A stretch of DNA of 32,848 bases from Ignavibacteria bacterium (GTDB lineage Bacteria; Bacteroidota; Ignavibacteria; Palsa-1295), in NCBI GenBank assembly GCA_013287605.1, contig JABDDM010000022.1, positions 1-32,848 on the forward strand. The letters run 5' to 3'. Shown here one piece after another: positions 8,749 to 18,361 of this stretch. The position numbers were made by a program, and so were the translations under genes. Position 1 is the first letter of the stretch. Each line of letters opens with the position of its first letter. The notes under the pieces are model-generated. The model made no database searches. It had not been told where the DNA came from and was given only the letters and a program-made list of their open reading frames with translations.

Positions 8749-9846
8749 ATGGCTAAAGTCTTGTTGGGTATGAGCGGAGGACTCGATTCTTCGGTGGCAG
8801 CCCTGCTTCTAAAGGAGCAGGGACATACCGTTATTGGTATGACCATCAAGACATACTCCTACGATGACGTTGGCGGTAACTTGATCAACGATACTTCCTG
8901 CTGCTCCCTTGACGGCATAAACGACGCTCGTCGTGTCGCGCATCTGTTGGAGATCCCCCATTATGTCACCGACCTGACTGAGATATTCGGCAAGCAGATC
9001 ATCGACTATTTCAAAGAGACATATCTTCAAGGTGAAACTCCTAATCCGTGTGTAAAGTGTAATCGTGAAATCAAGTGGGGAGCGATGCTCAAGAAAGCCG
9101 ACGCGCTCGGTTGTGATTACATTGCAACAGGACATTATGCCGCACTCCGCCTCGAAGAGGGCCGAATGATTCTTAGCAAAGCGCAGGACAACATGAAGGA
9201 TCAGACTTATGCACTCTGGTCGGTGCGAGAAGAGCACTTCCATCGCACACTTTTTCCTCTGCAGGGACTAAAAAAAGAAGAGTTAAGAGAGCTTGCGCGA
9301 AAGGCGAATCTCCCTATCGCGGAAAAGCAGGAGAGCTACGAAATCTGTTTTGTCACAGACAACAATTACCGCCGCTTCCTGCGCGACAATGTTTCAGAAA
9401 TTGATGACCTCGCACCTGCTGGAGATTTTGTACTCAACGGCGAGGTCGTTGGCACGCATGATGGTGTTCCATTCTATACCATCGGTCAGCGCAAAGGCTT
9501 GGGACTGAGCATTCCTTCGCACCCGGCGCCGCTCTACGTTACAGGCCTTGATGTGCTCAACAATCAGGTGATTCTTGGCGATGATGAAGAGCTGCTCGCG
9601 AAAGCTCTTGTTGCGCGGCAGGTGAATTTGATCAAATATGATTCATTGCCGAACGAAGGGATGCGGGTAATGGCAAAGATCCGTTACAAAGACGAGGGCG
9701 CATGGGCTACGATCCGGGCGATTCCAGACGACAAGATCTTTGTAGAATTCGAAGAACCGCGGCGGGCGATAACGCCAGGGCAGTCCGTCGTCTTCTATGA
9801 GAATAATGACGTGATCGGCGGAGGCATCATCGAGAGATCTGTGTAG
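8749..9846 (+). CDS. mnmA: tRNA-specific 2-thiouridylase
   Basis: 'VLLGMSGGLDSSVAALLLKEQGHTVIGMT', 'GETPNPCVKCNREIKWG', 'DYIATGHYA', 'TIGQRKGLGL'. Start refined to 8749. Confidence 0.96.
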   Translation: MAKVLLGMSGGLDSSVAALLLKEQGHTVIGMTIKTYSYDDVGGNLINDTSCCSLDGINDARRVAHLLEIPHYVTDLTEIFGKQIIDYFKETYLQGETPNPCVKCNREIKWGAMLKKADALGCDYIATGHYAALRLEEGRMILSKAQDNMKDQTYALWSVREEHFHRTLFPLQGLKKEELRELARKANLPIAEKQESYEICFVTDNNYRRFLRDNVSEIDDLAPAGDFVLNGEVVGTHDGVPFYTIGQRKGLGLSIPSHPAPLYVTGLDVLNNQVILGDDEELLAKALVARQVNLIKYDSLPNEGMRVMAKIRYKDEGAWATIRAIPDDKIFVEFEEPRRAITPGQSVVFYENNDVIGGGIIERSV

Positions 9847-9857
9847 GTAGGAATCAA

Positions 9858-10382
9858 ATGATTAAAACAATCTTGAATAGGATGAGAAATATCAAATGGG
9901 TTTTTCTTCTTGCACCATTAATGTTTATCGTCGCAAGTTGTAATCAATCCAATCCTGTCGTACCACCGCTGAGTGGGAATGAAGTCCAGGCGAGCATTAC
10001 GGGCGAAGGATTCTTCAATGCGACGGATGCGCTTGGATATGACTCGGTCACTTTTTATTACGTGTATGCCACTGAGACCTTCCAGTCGGGTCTGAGGAGC
10101 GTTACGCTCACCATTCCAAAGCAGAGCACGGTGCCATATACAGTGACAGTTGGATCAGACCCCGTCGGTACGATTTCATACACATTAGCACCTAGCAATA
10201 CATCAGGTCCGCAATATTTTGCTGCGCCGCACGGTGTTGGTAGTGGTTTGATCACAGTCACACAAATCTCGCCAACACTTGAAGGCTCGTTCTCCGGGAC
10301 GCTCTGGCAATTGCCACCTTCCGGGAGCGATACGGTACGCACTATCACCAACGGACAGTTCAATGCGGCATTCGTACACTAA
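9858..10382 (+). CDS. Hypothetical lipoprotein
   Basis: Signal peptide with lipobox: 'WVFLLAPLMFIVASCNQS'. Confidence 0.7.
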   Translation: MIKTILNRMRNIKWVFLLAPLMFIVASCNQSNPVVPPLSGNEVQASITGEGFFNATDALGYDSVTFYYVYATETFQSGLRSVTLTIPKQSTVPYTVTVGSDPVGTISYTLAPSNTSGPQYFAAPHGVGSGLITVTQISPTLEGSFSGTLWQLPPSGSDTVRTITNGQFNAAFVH

Positions 10383-10433
10383 CGATTCGCGATTGTTACT
10401 TGTAGATTCTCTTCTCACCCTGAACATACGATA

Positions 10434-12035
10434 ATGGCATCGAAAAGCGCTGAGCAGATCGCTGACGACCAGGCAAAACAGGAAGCAGCGACGCTTCGAA
10501 CCGAAGAGCTTCTCGCTTCGTATCGCCGCGAAGCCCTAATGGGCGGCGGCGAGAAACGGATGGCTGATCAGCACAAGAAGGGCAAACTAACCGCACGCGA
10601 ACGTCTGACACTACTGCTCGACGAAGGGTCGTTCGAAGAGTTCGGCATGTTTGTTCGTCATCGCTCTCATGATTTTGGACTTGAAAAACAGCGCCCGCTT
10701 GGCGATGGAGTTGTTACCGGCTGCGGCCGCATTTACGGGCGCTTCGTCTATGTGTTCAGCCAGGATTTCACCGTCTTCGGTGGCTCACTCAGTGAAGCGC
10801 ACGCAGAGAAGATCGTAAAAGTAATGGAGATGGCGATGAAGAATGGCGCTCCGATCATTGGCCTCAACGATTCAGGCGGTGCGCGAATTCAGGAAGGCGT
10901 CGTATCGCTCGGAGGGTATGCCGATATCTTTCTTCTCAATACTCTTGCCTCGGGGGTCGTACCACAGATCAGCGCGATTCTTGGTCCATGTGCGGGTGGT
11001 GCAGTGTATTCGCCCGCGATCACAGACTTTGTATGGATGGTCGAGGGAACGAGCTACATGTTCGTGACTGGACCGAATGTGGTCAAGACAGTTACGCATG
11101 AAGATGTCACGAGCGAAGACCTTGGCGGCGCTGATACGCATGCGCAGAAGTCCGGGGTCGCACACTTCGCCGTTGCGAATGAACTGGAGTGTTTGGATGG
11201 CATCCGTACGCTCATTACCTATCTGCCTCAGAATAACAAGGAGAAAGCGCCCGCTGTATCAACGGATGATCCGTCTGACCGAGTCTGTACGCTTCTTGAC
11301 ACTCTTATACCGGACAATCCGAACAAACCTTACGACATCAAGCAGGTCATAGAGGAAGTTGTCGACAAAGCTTCGTTCTTCGAAGTGCATCGCGATTACG
11401 CGACGAATATCGTTGTAGGCTTCGGGCGCTTGGCTGGAGAATCGATCGGCATCGTTGCCAATCAGCCGCTTTCGATGGCTGGCGTCCTCGATATTGATTC
11501 AAGCGTTAAAGGTGCGCGCTTCGTAAGATTCTGTGATGCATTTAATATTCCATTGGTGGTATTCGAAGACGTTCCGGGTTTTCTTCCTGGCACAGATCAA
11601 GAGTGGCGCGGGATCATTCGTCATGGAGCCAAATTGCTATATGCCTTCGCAGAGGCCACGGTCCCAAAGGTCACGATCATCACGCGCAAAGCTTACGGCG
11701 GCGCGTATGACGTGATGAACTCCAAGCATATCCGCGGCGACATGAACTACGCCTGGCCGACCGCCGAGATCGCGGTGATGGGGCCAAAAGGCGCGGTTGA
11801 AATCATCTTCCGAAAGGAGATTGCCGAGTCTGCAAAACCGATAGAAAGAGAAGAGGAGTTGATCAATGATTATCGTCACCGCTTCGCAAATCCTTTTATT
11901 GCCGCAGAACGTGGATACATCGACGACGTGATCGAACCTCGCGACACACGGCTTCGTCTGATCCGTGCACTCCAAATGCTTCGTACAAAGCAGGATACAA
12001 ATCCGTGGAAGAAGCACGGGAATATTCCACTTTGA
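10434..12035 (+). CDS. Acyl-CoA carboxylase carboxyltransferase subunit (propionyl-CoA carboxylase beta-like)
   Basis: '[23 protein letters not shown]', '[22 protein letters not shown]', '[16 protein letters not shown]', '[49 protein letters not shown]'. Confidence 0.95.
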   Translation: MASKSAEQIADDQAKQEAATLRTEELLASYRREALMGGGEKRMADQHKKGKLTARERLTLLLDEGSFEEFGMFVRHRSHDFGLEKQRPLGDGVVTGCGRIYGRFVYVFSQDFTVFGGSLSEAHAEKIVKVMEMAMKNGAPIIGLNDSGGARIQEGVVSLGGYADIFLLNTLASGVVPQISAILGPCAGGAVYSPAITDFVWMVEGTSYMFVTGPNVVKTVTHEDVTSEDLGGADTHAQKSGVAHFAVANELECLDGIRTLITYLPQNNKEKAPAVSTDDPSDRVCTLLDTLIPDNPNKPYDIKQVIEEVVDKASFFEVHRDYATNIVVGFGRLAGESIGIVANQPLSMAGVLDIDSSVKGARFVRFCDAFNIPLVVFEDVPGFLPGTDQEWRGIIRHGAKLLYAFAEATVPKVTIITRKAYGGAYDVMNSKHIRGDMNYAWPTAEIAVMGPKGAVEIIFRKEIAESAKPIEREEELINDYRHRFANPFIAAERGYIDDVIEPRDTRLRLIRALQMLRTKQDTNPWKKHGNIPL

Positions 12036-12052
12036 TTGTGATACAAAAAAAA

Positions 12053-12074
12053 GACTGCACCTGAAGGTACAGTC
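12053..12074 (-). terminator. Intrinsic terminator reading on the minus strand
   Basis: GACTGcACCTgaaGGTaCAGTC hairpin. The adjacent A8 at 12045-12052 becomes a U run only on the minus strand, so it probably ends the 12237-13316 transcript. Confidence 0.55.
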
Positions 12075-12236
12075 CTGAGTTGTGTCGGTTGAGTTGTATC
12101 GGAGGAAAATCTGATTAAGAAAGATTAAGCAAGTACGATTAAGTAAGCACGTTTCGATTAAACACCTCCGCCGAAGATGACCGCCACGTCACAGATTAAT
12201 CTGGACGATCAAGCTTGGCTTTGGTTACCTGTGGAT

Positions 12237-13316
12237 TTATTTCATCAGGTTCAACTTTAGTGATCGCGTTGCGACACCATAATGATCCTTCGGAGCATTG
12301 TTGTTATGGATCGCGAACGCAAAGGGATACGAGCCTCCCGCAGCGAACTGCACATCTTTACCAACGGAAGCCGTCGTTAACGCACGCTTAAACTTCACAG
12401 TCCATTTCCCATTCGACCAATAGCCTCGAGCTTTGACATCCCAAAAATCATTCGTGCCAGAAGGGTTGATCACATTGATCGTACTCGTCGGTACGACGTC
12501 GCCCTTCGTCCAAGCTGCTGCAGTTACGGGATTCGTAGTAGCACCGAACGATGCCTCGGTCGGCTGAAAAATGTAAAAGTGTTTGTCAAGTCCGCTATTG
12601 TCTCCACCTGCCACATAGAAGGGAAGGTAAGCGGGAGAATTGTCGACGTTGTACCCAACGACCTGTGCGCTCGGATCATCATAATCAATTAGGTAGGATG
12701 GCGAACCGACCGAAATATTGTCCTCAGCAAGTCCCGTAGCATTCGAAGTGCTGCTGCGCCAGAACCACACATCGAATGTCCCATCGTTCTCGGCAAACAT
12801 CCCTGGAGCCCACTTTGCAGTCGACGTTGTGTGGCAAGCCATTGAGCAGCCATTATTCACAAATGTCTTCCCAGGCGCGGTAGCAGTCGCCATCTCGAAC
12901 ATGAAACTGAATCCGTCCTCGTACTGGCTCGAGTCAAGCGTCCAGTTGTTGTGGTCCATGAAATCGCCACCCTTAAAACGCAAGGGCAGATTAAGCATGT
13001 TTTGCGTCGCGTCATCGTACTGCGCGAGTACGAAGATATTCCCGTCAGAGTATACTGACTGCAATGTGACGTGAATAGGGTTTGATGTGCCGTTTGTCGC
13101 GGGTGCGTCCAGCGTAAGTGGTGTTGCTTGCTGCCAGACTGGCTCTATCGTGCCGGAGGCAACGCTGGGTTCATCGCTCTGTGAAATGTGCTTCGCAGCT
13201 AGCGTCGTAGTATCGGCTGTAGTATTCGTAGGCGTCGTTGAAGTGGGATCCTGCTTGGCACAGCCCATGAATTGGAGCGCGATAAGACTCGCAATCGTAA
13301 TGATCGCGATCCGCAC
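12237..13316 (-). CDS. Ethylbenzene-dehydrogenase-related (EB_dh-like) lipoprotein with a CX3CH heme-type motif
   Basis: 'FVNNGCSMACHTT', 'DVWFWRS', 'WDVKARGYWSNGKWTVKFKRAL...FAFAIHNNNAPKDHYG' resemble EB_dh domains. Probable GTG start 13316 with upstream GGAGGT; lipobox 'LQFMGCAK'. Confidence 0.75.
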   Translation of the reverse strand: MRIAIITIASLIALQFMGCAKQDPTSTTPTNTTADTTTLAAKHISQSDEPSVASGTIEPVWQQATPLTLDAPATNGTSNPIHVTLQSVYSDGNIFVLAQYDDATQNMLNLPLRFKGGDFMDHNNWTLDSSQYEDGFSFMFEMATATAPGKTFVNNGCSMACHTTSTAKWAPGMFAENDGTFDVWFWRSSTSNATGLAEDNISVGSPSYLIDYDDPSAQVVGYNVDNSPAYLPFYVAGGDNSGLDKHFYIFQPTEASFGATTNPVTAAAWTKGDVVPTSTINVINPSGTNDFWDVKARGYWSNGKWTVKFKRALTTASVGKDVQFAAGGSYPFAFAIHNNNAPKDHYGVATRSLKLNLMK

Positions 13317-13729
13317 GGTAACCTCCGTTGAGGGATTGATGTGGAATGTGTTCATGACAAAACAGAGCAAAATAATCTGGCTTGACGAATTAATGAGTCA
13401 AGCTGATTCCAGATTTACAATGCGACAGTCTTATGAGGTTGCAGGGGCGAGCGGCAAACACATGTAAGACAAGAGCGCAACAAGCGTCTCTCCGGGCATT
13501 GGAGCGATGATGACACAGGCAATTATGTCGACCATCACAAACACTTGTCCCACAAATGTACGTAGTGTAGTGCGGGAATGCAACAGTCAATTCAGGGAAG
13601 TTTGCCCATAATTTCCCACGGAATAATATAGGTAATACGCAATTGTGGTGTTTCATCGAACGATTTCCCCGAATGCCTGTTTTTGGTGCGCGAATTTTTG
13701 GCGGCTCAAACCGCAAAAACTTCGAACAT

Positions 13730-13802
13730 CGGGGCGTGGCGCAGCTGGTAGCGCACCTGCTTTGGGAGCAGGGGGTCGCACGTTCGAATCGTGTCGCCCC
13801 GA
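13730..13802 (+). tRNA. tRNA-Pro (anticodon TGG)
   Basis: CGGGGCG...CTTTGGG...GCACG-TTCGAAT-CGTGT-CGCCCCG-A, 73 nt. Confidence 0.96.
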
Positions 13803-13987
13803 CAATTGGTGGTCCGTTTGCATTCTCAGGGAAATTGGATTATATTTGGTCTGTTGACGATCCAGTGTCCCGGAAGGTTATTCGCACGGCGTCCGTAAGC
13901 CGTCAAATCAATCACGTCTTCTGAGGGTGTCGTCTTCGCGACTGTCACTTTCCCTATCTTAGGTGCGGTCGCTTAATACGTTGGTTT

Positions 13988-16423
13988 GTGAACATGAGCG
14001 TCCCTATGACACCATTTACCCCACAAGAAAAGCGACTCTCGATTTATCTCAAAGCACTCGCAGTATTTTATTCGGTTGCGACGCTGGCGTATCTCATTCC
14101 AGGGATAATTTCGCTTCCAGCTTCTTTTGCACCTTACCGTTTCCTTACCGATCCGGCATACGATAACAACTCCACGGTAAAGATCGCACTATTCGCGCTC
14201 TTGACCTGGATAGCCGCCGCGAATGTTCGAAAGTACCGCGAGATGATTGTTGTTGTCATCGTTGCTTCCATCGTCGCTGAGATCGCCAGTATTACACTTG
14301 TTCTGTTTGCGAAGAACAACTACCTGATCTCGACCAATCCGGTGATGTACGTTACCGACATTCTCGTCGGTTCGATAATCTTTGACGGCCTCATCGCTGG
14401 TGTACTTCTTGGCTTCTTTCTCTCTGCAGAACGCTCGCGTCTCAATCTCCTGTATTTTTCACCGATGCAATTTCGTGCATTGAAGGCTGTTGCGGAAGTG
14501 GCGATCGATGGCGAGGGAGCCACGGTGATTTCCGCTGAGCAGATAGCGCGTAACGTCGATGAGTATCTCTCGAACTTCGAGGCGAAATCAAAGTGGATCA
14601 CCAAAGTGGTGTTCACCATGATGCAGATATTTCCGCTATTCTCATTTAATCCACCTCTCTCGTATATGAGCCGCGAGAAGCGGTTGGCTTATCTCAAGAA
14701 GCGATTCTATCAGGATGTGACGCTTCGAATTATGCCGGAATTCATACGCGTGTTCATCCAGGCGATGATCCGCATGTCCAAGCAGCTCTGCTACATGGGC
14801 TACTACAACGATACTCGCGTGTTTGATGCGATTGGCTATAAGCCGTTCTCGCGCAGAAGTGATTACGACGAGAGAATCAATCTCTATCCGGAGGTGCCAC
14901 GCAAGAATCTCATCGTGATGGATGAAGGCTCGATTCCGGGTGACGAATTCTCCGCCGAGATCGCGATCGTGGGCTCCGGTGCTGCTGCTTCGATCCTGGC
15001 GCACGGTCTTGTCGAGCGCGGCCATCATGTGTTGCTCATCGAGCGCGGCAAGCATCATGACCGATCGGAGTTTACGGAGAACGAGATCGAGATGGTCTCG
15101 AAGTTGTATGCCGATGGCGCGCTACAAATGGCGAGCGACTTTCGCTTCCAGGTATTTCAGGGTAGCTGCGTCGGTGGATCGACCGTCGTAAACAACGCAG
15201 TGTGCTTCGACTTACCGCCGGAAGTCCTGGATCGCTGGGTCGATCCACGCGGTCTGAATGCGGGCTTATCCACTCCCGACGTAATTGCCTCGATGGATTT
15301 CGTCAAAAAACTCATCCATGTCAACGCAGTTCCATTGCTCGCGCTTGATAAACATCTCAATCCGGGGGGACGAAAATTCATTCAGGGTATTCACGCATTA
15401 GGACTCCATTCAACACCGAACACGTATGGCAGTGTTGTAGCGAATATCGAGCATTGTATTGGATGCGGGTATTGCAACATTGGATGTCAGTTCGGTCGCA
15501 AGCTCTCGATGCTTGATACCGTATTGCCAACGGTGCAGGCATCTGGCAAAGGCAAGCTCGAGATCATCGCTAGCTGCGAAGTTTTGAAGTTTGAAGGGAC
15601 TGGGGAGAATGTCACTGCAGCGCTTGGTGAATTCACGAGCGGCCGGCGGATCAAGATCAAAGCAGACAAATTCATTCTTTCTGCAGGTGCGATCTCATCA
15701 AGTATTGTGCTGCTACGTTCTGGCATCAGTAAGAACGCAGGCAAGCGACTCGGATTTAATGTTGGCTCGCAGATCACTGCAGCCTTTGCCGAGAGGATCG
15801 ATTCCTATGATGGACTCCAGATCTCTCATTATCTCAAGCCCAGCCCATCACGAGGATATGTGATCGAGACCTGGTACAACCCGCCGATGTTCCAATCGAC
15901 TGCCATGCCTGGCTGGTTCGAGGACCACTATCGCAACATGCTTCGCTACAACAAGCTGGCGTGTGGAGGGGTACTCACCGGATCGGAATCGAACGCAGAA
16001 GTTCGAATCGCGGGCTTGACCGGACGGGAAATCCGTTACACTCCAACTCAGCGCGATTTTACAAATCTGCTCGAAGGCTTGAAACTCGCTGGCAACATCT
16101 TCCTGGCAGCCGGCGCAGAGTCCGTCATGCCAAACTCGTTCAAATACTACGAGTTCGATTCGTCATTGGCTCTCAGCGGACTTAATGATGTCTTGAAGGA
16201 CACAAGCGATCTTTCCATCGGCACGGGACATCCACAAGGCGGGAATGTGATGTCGAAGGATGCAAATGTGGGAGTGGTTGGTCCAGACTTCAAGGTGCAT
16301 GGGTACAAGAACCTCTATGTATGCGATGCGAGTGTCTTTCCTTCGACGCTCGGTGTCAACCCGCAGATCACGGTCATGACTCTCGCCAATTACGCGGCGT
16401 CATCGATCGCACAGGAGGCTTGA
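13988..16423 (+). CDS. GMC-type FAD-dependent oxidoreductase fused to an N-terminal multi-pass membrane region
   Basis: About four hydrophobic segments in the first ~150 aa; FAD motif 'AEIAIVGSGAAASILAHGLVERGHHVLLIERG'; 'CIGCGYCNIGC'; C-terminal 'GTGHPQGGNVMSKDANVGVVGPDFKVHGYKNLYVCDASVFPSTLGVNPQITVMTLA'. Confidence 0.9.
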   Translation: MNMSVPMTPFTPQEKRLSIYLKALAVFYSVATLAYLIPGIISLPASFAPYRFLTDPAYDNNSTVKIALFALLTWIAAANVRKYREMIVVVIVASIVAEIASITLVLFAKNNYLISTNPVMYVTDILVGSIIFDGLIAGVLLGFFLSAERSRLNLLYFSPMQFRALKAVAEVAIDGEGATVISAEQIARNVDEYLSNFEAKSKWITKVVFTMMQIFPLFSFNPPLSYMSREKRLAYLKKRFYQDVTLRIMPEFIRVFIQAMIRMSKQLCYMGYYNDTRVFDAIGYKPFSRRSDYDERINLYPEVPRKNLIVMDEGSIPGDEFSAEIAIVGSGAAASILAHGLVERGHHVLLIERGKHHDRSEFTENEIEMVSKLYADGALQMASDFRFQVFQGSCVGGSTVVNNAVCFDLPPEVLDRWVDPRGLNAGLSTPDVIASMDFVKKLIHVNAVPLLALDKHLNPGGRKFIQGIHALGLHSTPNTYGSVVANIEHCIGCGYCNIGCQFGRKLSMLDTVLPTVQASGKGKLEIIASCEVLKFEGTGENVTAALGEFTSGRRIKIKADKFILSAGAISSSIVLLRSGISKNAGKRLGFNVGSQITAAFAERIDSYDGLQISHYLKPSPSRGYVIETWYNPPMFQSTAMPGWFEDHYRNMLRYNKLACGGVLTGSESNAEVRIAGLTGREIRYTPTQRDFTNLLEGLKLAGNIFLAAGAESVMPNSFKYYEFDSSLALSGLNDVLKDTSDLSIGTGHPQGGNVMSKDANVGVVGPDFKVHGYKNLYVCDASVFPSTLGVNPQITVMTLANYAASSIAQEA

Positions 16424-16425
16424 GT

Positions 16426-16938
16426 ATGGATACCTTCCTGGGTGCTGGTAATACCTGGTGCGATTATCTGGGCGTAATCGTGATCTATACGCTGCTCTTT
16501 GTGTGCATACGCGCTCCATGGCCCACGATCGAACTTAATTGGCGTGTGAACTTCCGTGTACTGGCCATCTGCTGGTTTATTATGATGTTCACGGGTAATT
16601 ACCTTTTTTATCTGCTCGGTGTGATGAGCTTTCTCCCATGGTTCAACAACCTGCTCCACACTTCGCTCTGGATCGGAATCGTCCTGACGTGGCTCTACCA
16701 CGGAGTTCATAAGCATTCGCTCATCGAGCAATTCATTCTCTTTGCTGGCTATAGCTTTATCGTCAAGATGGCGGAATCGATGATGCTCGGTTCATGGATG
16801 AAAGAATCCTTTTATTTCTTTCACGGACGATACGCCTATCTCATCGCGATGAGCATCGTCGATGGCTTTTATCCTCTGATCTCCATTTTCGTGCTTCGTA
16901 TCGCGAAGAAGTTTGTCCGCGGAGTCGTAATCGACTAA
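16426..16938 (+). CDS. Hypothetical polytopic membrane protein
   Basis: 170 aa with about five hydrophobic segments. ATG 16426 lies 2 nt after the GMC stop; the longer ORF start at 16321 overlaps the GMC gene. Confidence 0.8.
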   Translation: MDTFLGAGNTWCDYLGVIVIYTLLFVCIRAPWPTIELNWRVNFRVLAICWFIMMFTGNYLFYLLGVMSFLPWFNNLLHTSLWIGIVLTWLYHGVHKHSLIEQFILFAGYSFIVKMAESMMLGSWMKESFYFFHGRYAYLIAMSIVDGFYPLISIFVLRIAKKFVRGVVID

Positions 16939-16942
16939 GAGA

Positions 16943-18358
16943 ATGATGTTTGCGAACGTCGAATATGGCGACAAGGAAGTGCGGCTCTCGAGCGAGGGGC
17001 GGGACATTTTCGTCACAAGCGATTTGCATATTGCTGCCGGGCTTGGACCAGACGGCCGATTTGCGGGCACGGAAAATTTCTTTGCTGACGATGCCTATGT
17101 TCGCTTCCTCAATTATGCATCAGCGACGGGCAACAACCCGATTCTCATCATCAATGGAGATTTCATCGACTTTCTGCGCATCAAAGAGATCCCGGAATCG
17201 GATGATGACTTTCTGCAATGGCAGTCCGGATTGGCAAGAGTTGGAATCGTAAAATCACTAGATGAGCTTCGTGGTTCGATCGTGCAAAAAGAGCGGACCT
17301 TTGGCTTGCGAACAAACGATTACAAATCCATCTGGCGTCTTATTCTTGCTTCTCGTGGACATGCTCCACTCTTTGCGGCATTGGCTCGCTGGATCGAGGA
17401 AGGCCATCCGCTCATCATCACCAAAGGCAATCACGATCTGGAATGGTATCACCCGAAGGTGCGGGACTATCTTTGTGTGCTGTTTCGCGAGCTTCGGCCC
17501 ACAGCGAACACAAGTGATCTCGTACTCTTCGTTGACAATTCGCTTGTCATAGATGGGATCTTCTACATCGAGCACGGGCATTGCTACGATAAATATGCAA
17601 CCGTTATCGGCCCGCCATTACTGAAAGAGACAGGTGAGCTCAATATTCCCTTCGGCTCGTTCTTCAACCGCTATTTGCTCAATCGGATAGAGCTTGTCTA
17701 TCCGTATCTGGACAATATCAAGCCGCGCGAGAATCTCTTACCACTACTCATCAAAGAACATTTTCCGCTCGCGCTGAAGGTCTTGTTCTATCACGTCCCG
17801 TTTCTCATCAGAGTGATTCCGAAGCGGTACTATCGTTACATGTTTACCGACTTTCTCGTCTATGTGCTAGCGCTTGGGTTGCCGTTCCTGGGAGTGGCAT
17901 ACATCATCTATCAAAGTGTATCAGGGATGATCACCACGCCCAACCCGGCGAAGATGAGCTGGATCGCGACTCAACTTGTCGATTTTTCGAAGAGTATTGG
18001 GATGCTTGTTGCGTCGTATCTGCTTGCGCGCATCGTTGCGATATTCAAATTGACAGAGCCATCGAGTCTTGAAGAGTTTGCTCGAAAAAAGTTTGTCGAA
18101 CGGCCTGAACTCAGGATCATCACAATGGGGCACACGCATTGTGCCGATCAGAACCGCTCGACCGAGCAGCAGTTCTTCAATACCGGCACATGGATCCCTG
18201 TCATTGAGACTTCGAGTGGCAATGTCAGTCCTGATCGCACGTTTACGTATCTGCATTTGCGAAACCAAAATGGCGCACTCGAAGCCGAAAGTCTCCTGCG
18301 CTGGAATGATGATGCCCTTCGTCCAGATCCGCTCACTATCATCGGGAATAAGGAATGA
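16943..18358 (+). CDS. Metallophosphoesterase with internal transmembrane segments
   Basis: Calcineurin-like motifs 'SDLHI', 'NGDFIDF', 'GNHDLEW', 'EHGHCYD', 'GHTHCAD', plus two hydrophobic stretches ('FLVYVLALGLPFLGVAYIIY', 'IGMLVASYLLARIVAIF'). Confidence 0.9.
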   Translation: MMFANVEYGDKEVRLSSEGRDIFVTSDLHIAAGLGPDGRFAGTENFFADDAYVRFLNYASATGNNPILIINGDFIDFLRIKEIPESDDDFLQWQSGLARVGIVKSLDELRGSIVQKERTFGLRTNDYKSIWRLILASRGHAPLFAALARWIEEGHPLIITKGNHDLEWYHPKVRDYLCVLFRELRPTANTSDLVLFVDNSLVIDGIFYIEHGHCYDKYATVIGPPLLKETGELNIPFGSFFNRYLLNRIELVYPYLDNIKPRENLLPLLIKEHFPLALKVLFYHVPFLIRVIPKRYYRYMFTDFLVYVLALGLPFLGVAYIIYQSVSGMITTPNPAKMSWIATQLVDFSKSIGMLVASYLLARIVAIFKLTEPSSLEEFARKKFVERPELRIITMGHTHCADQNRSTEQQFFNTGTWIPVIETSSGNVSPDRTFTYLHLRNQNGALEAESLLRWNDDALRPDPLTIIGNKE

Positions 18359-18361
18359 ACT

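Noticed and set aside
13480-13720. Possible promoter or small RNA upstream of tRNA-Pro
   Set aside because: No clear consensus, hairpin or terminator supports a specific call.
13643-13924. Two plus-strand ORFs 'RGVAQLVAHLLWEQGVARSNRVAP' and 'SGRGAAGSAPALGAGGRTFESCRP'
   Set aside because: Sense-strand translations of tRNA-Pro; well-known spurious ORF type.
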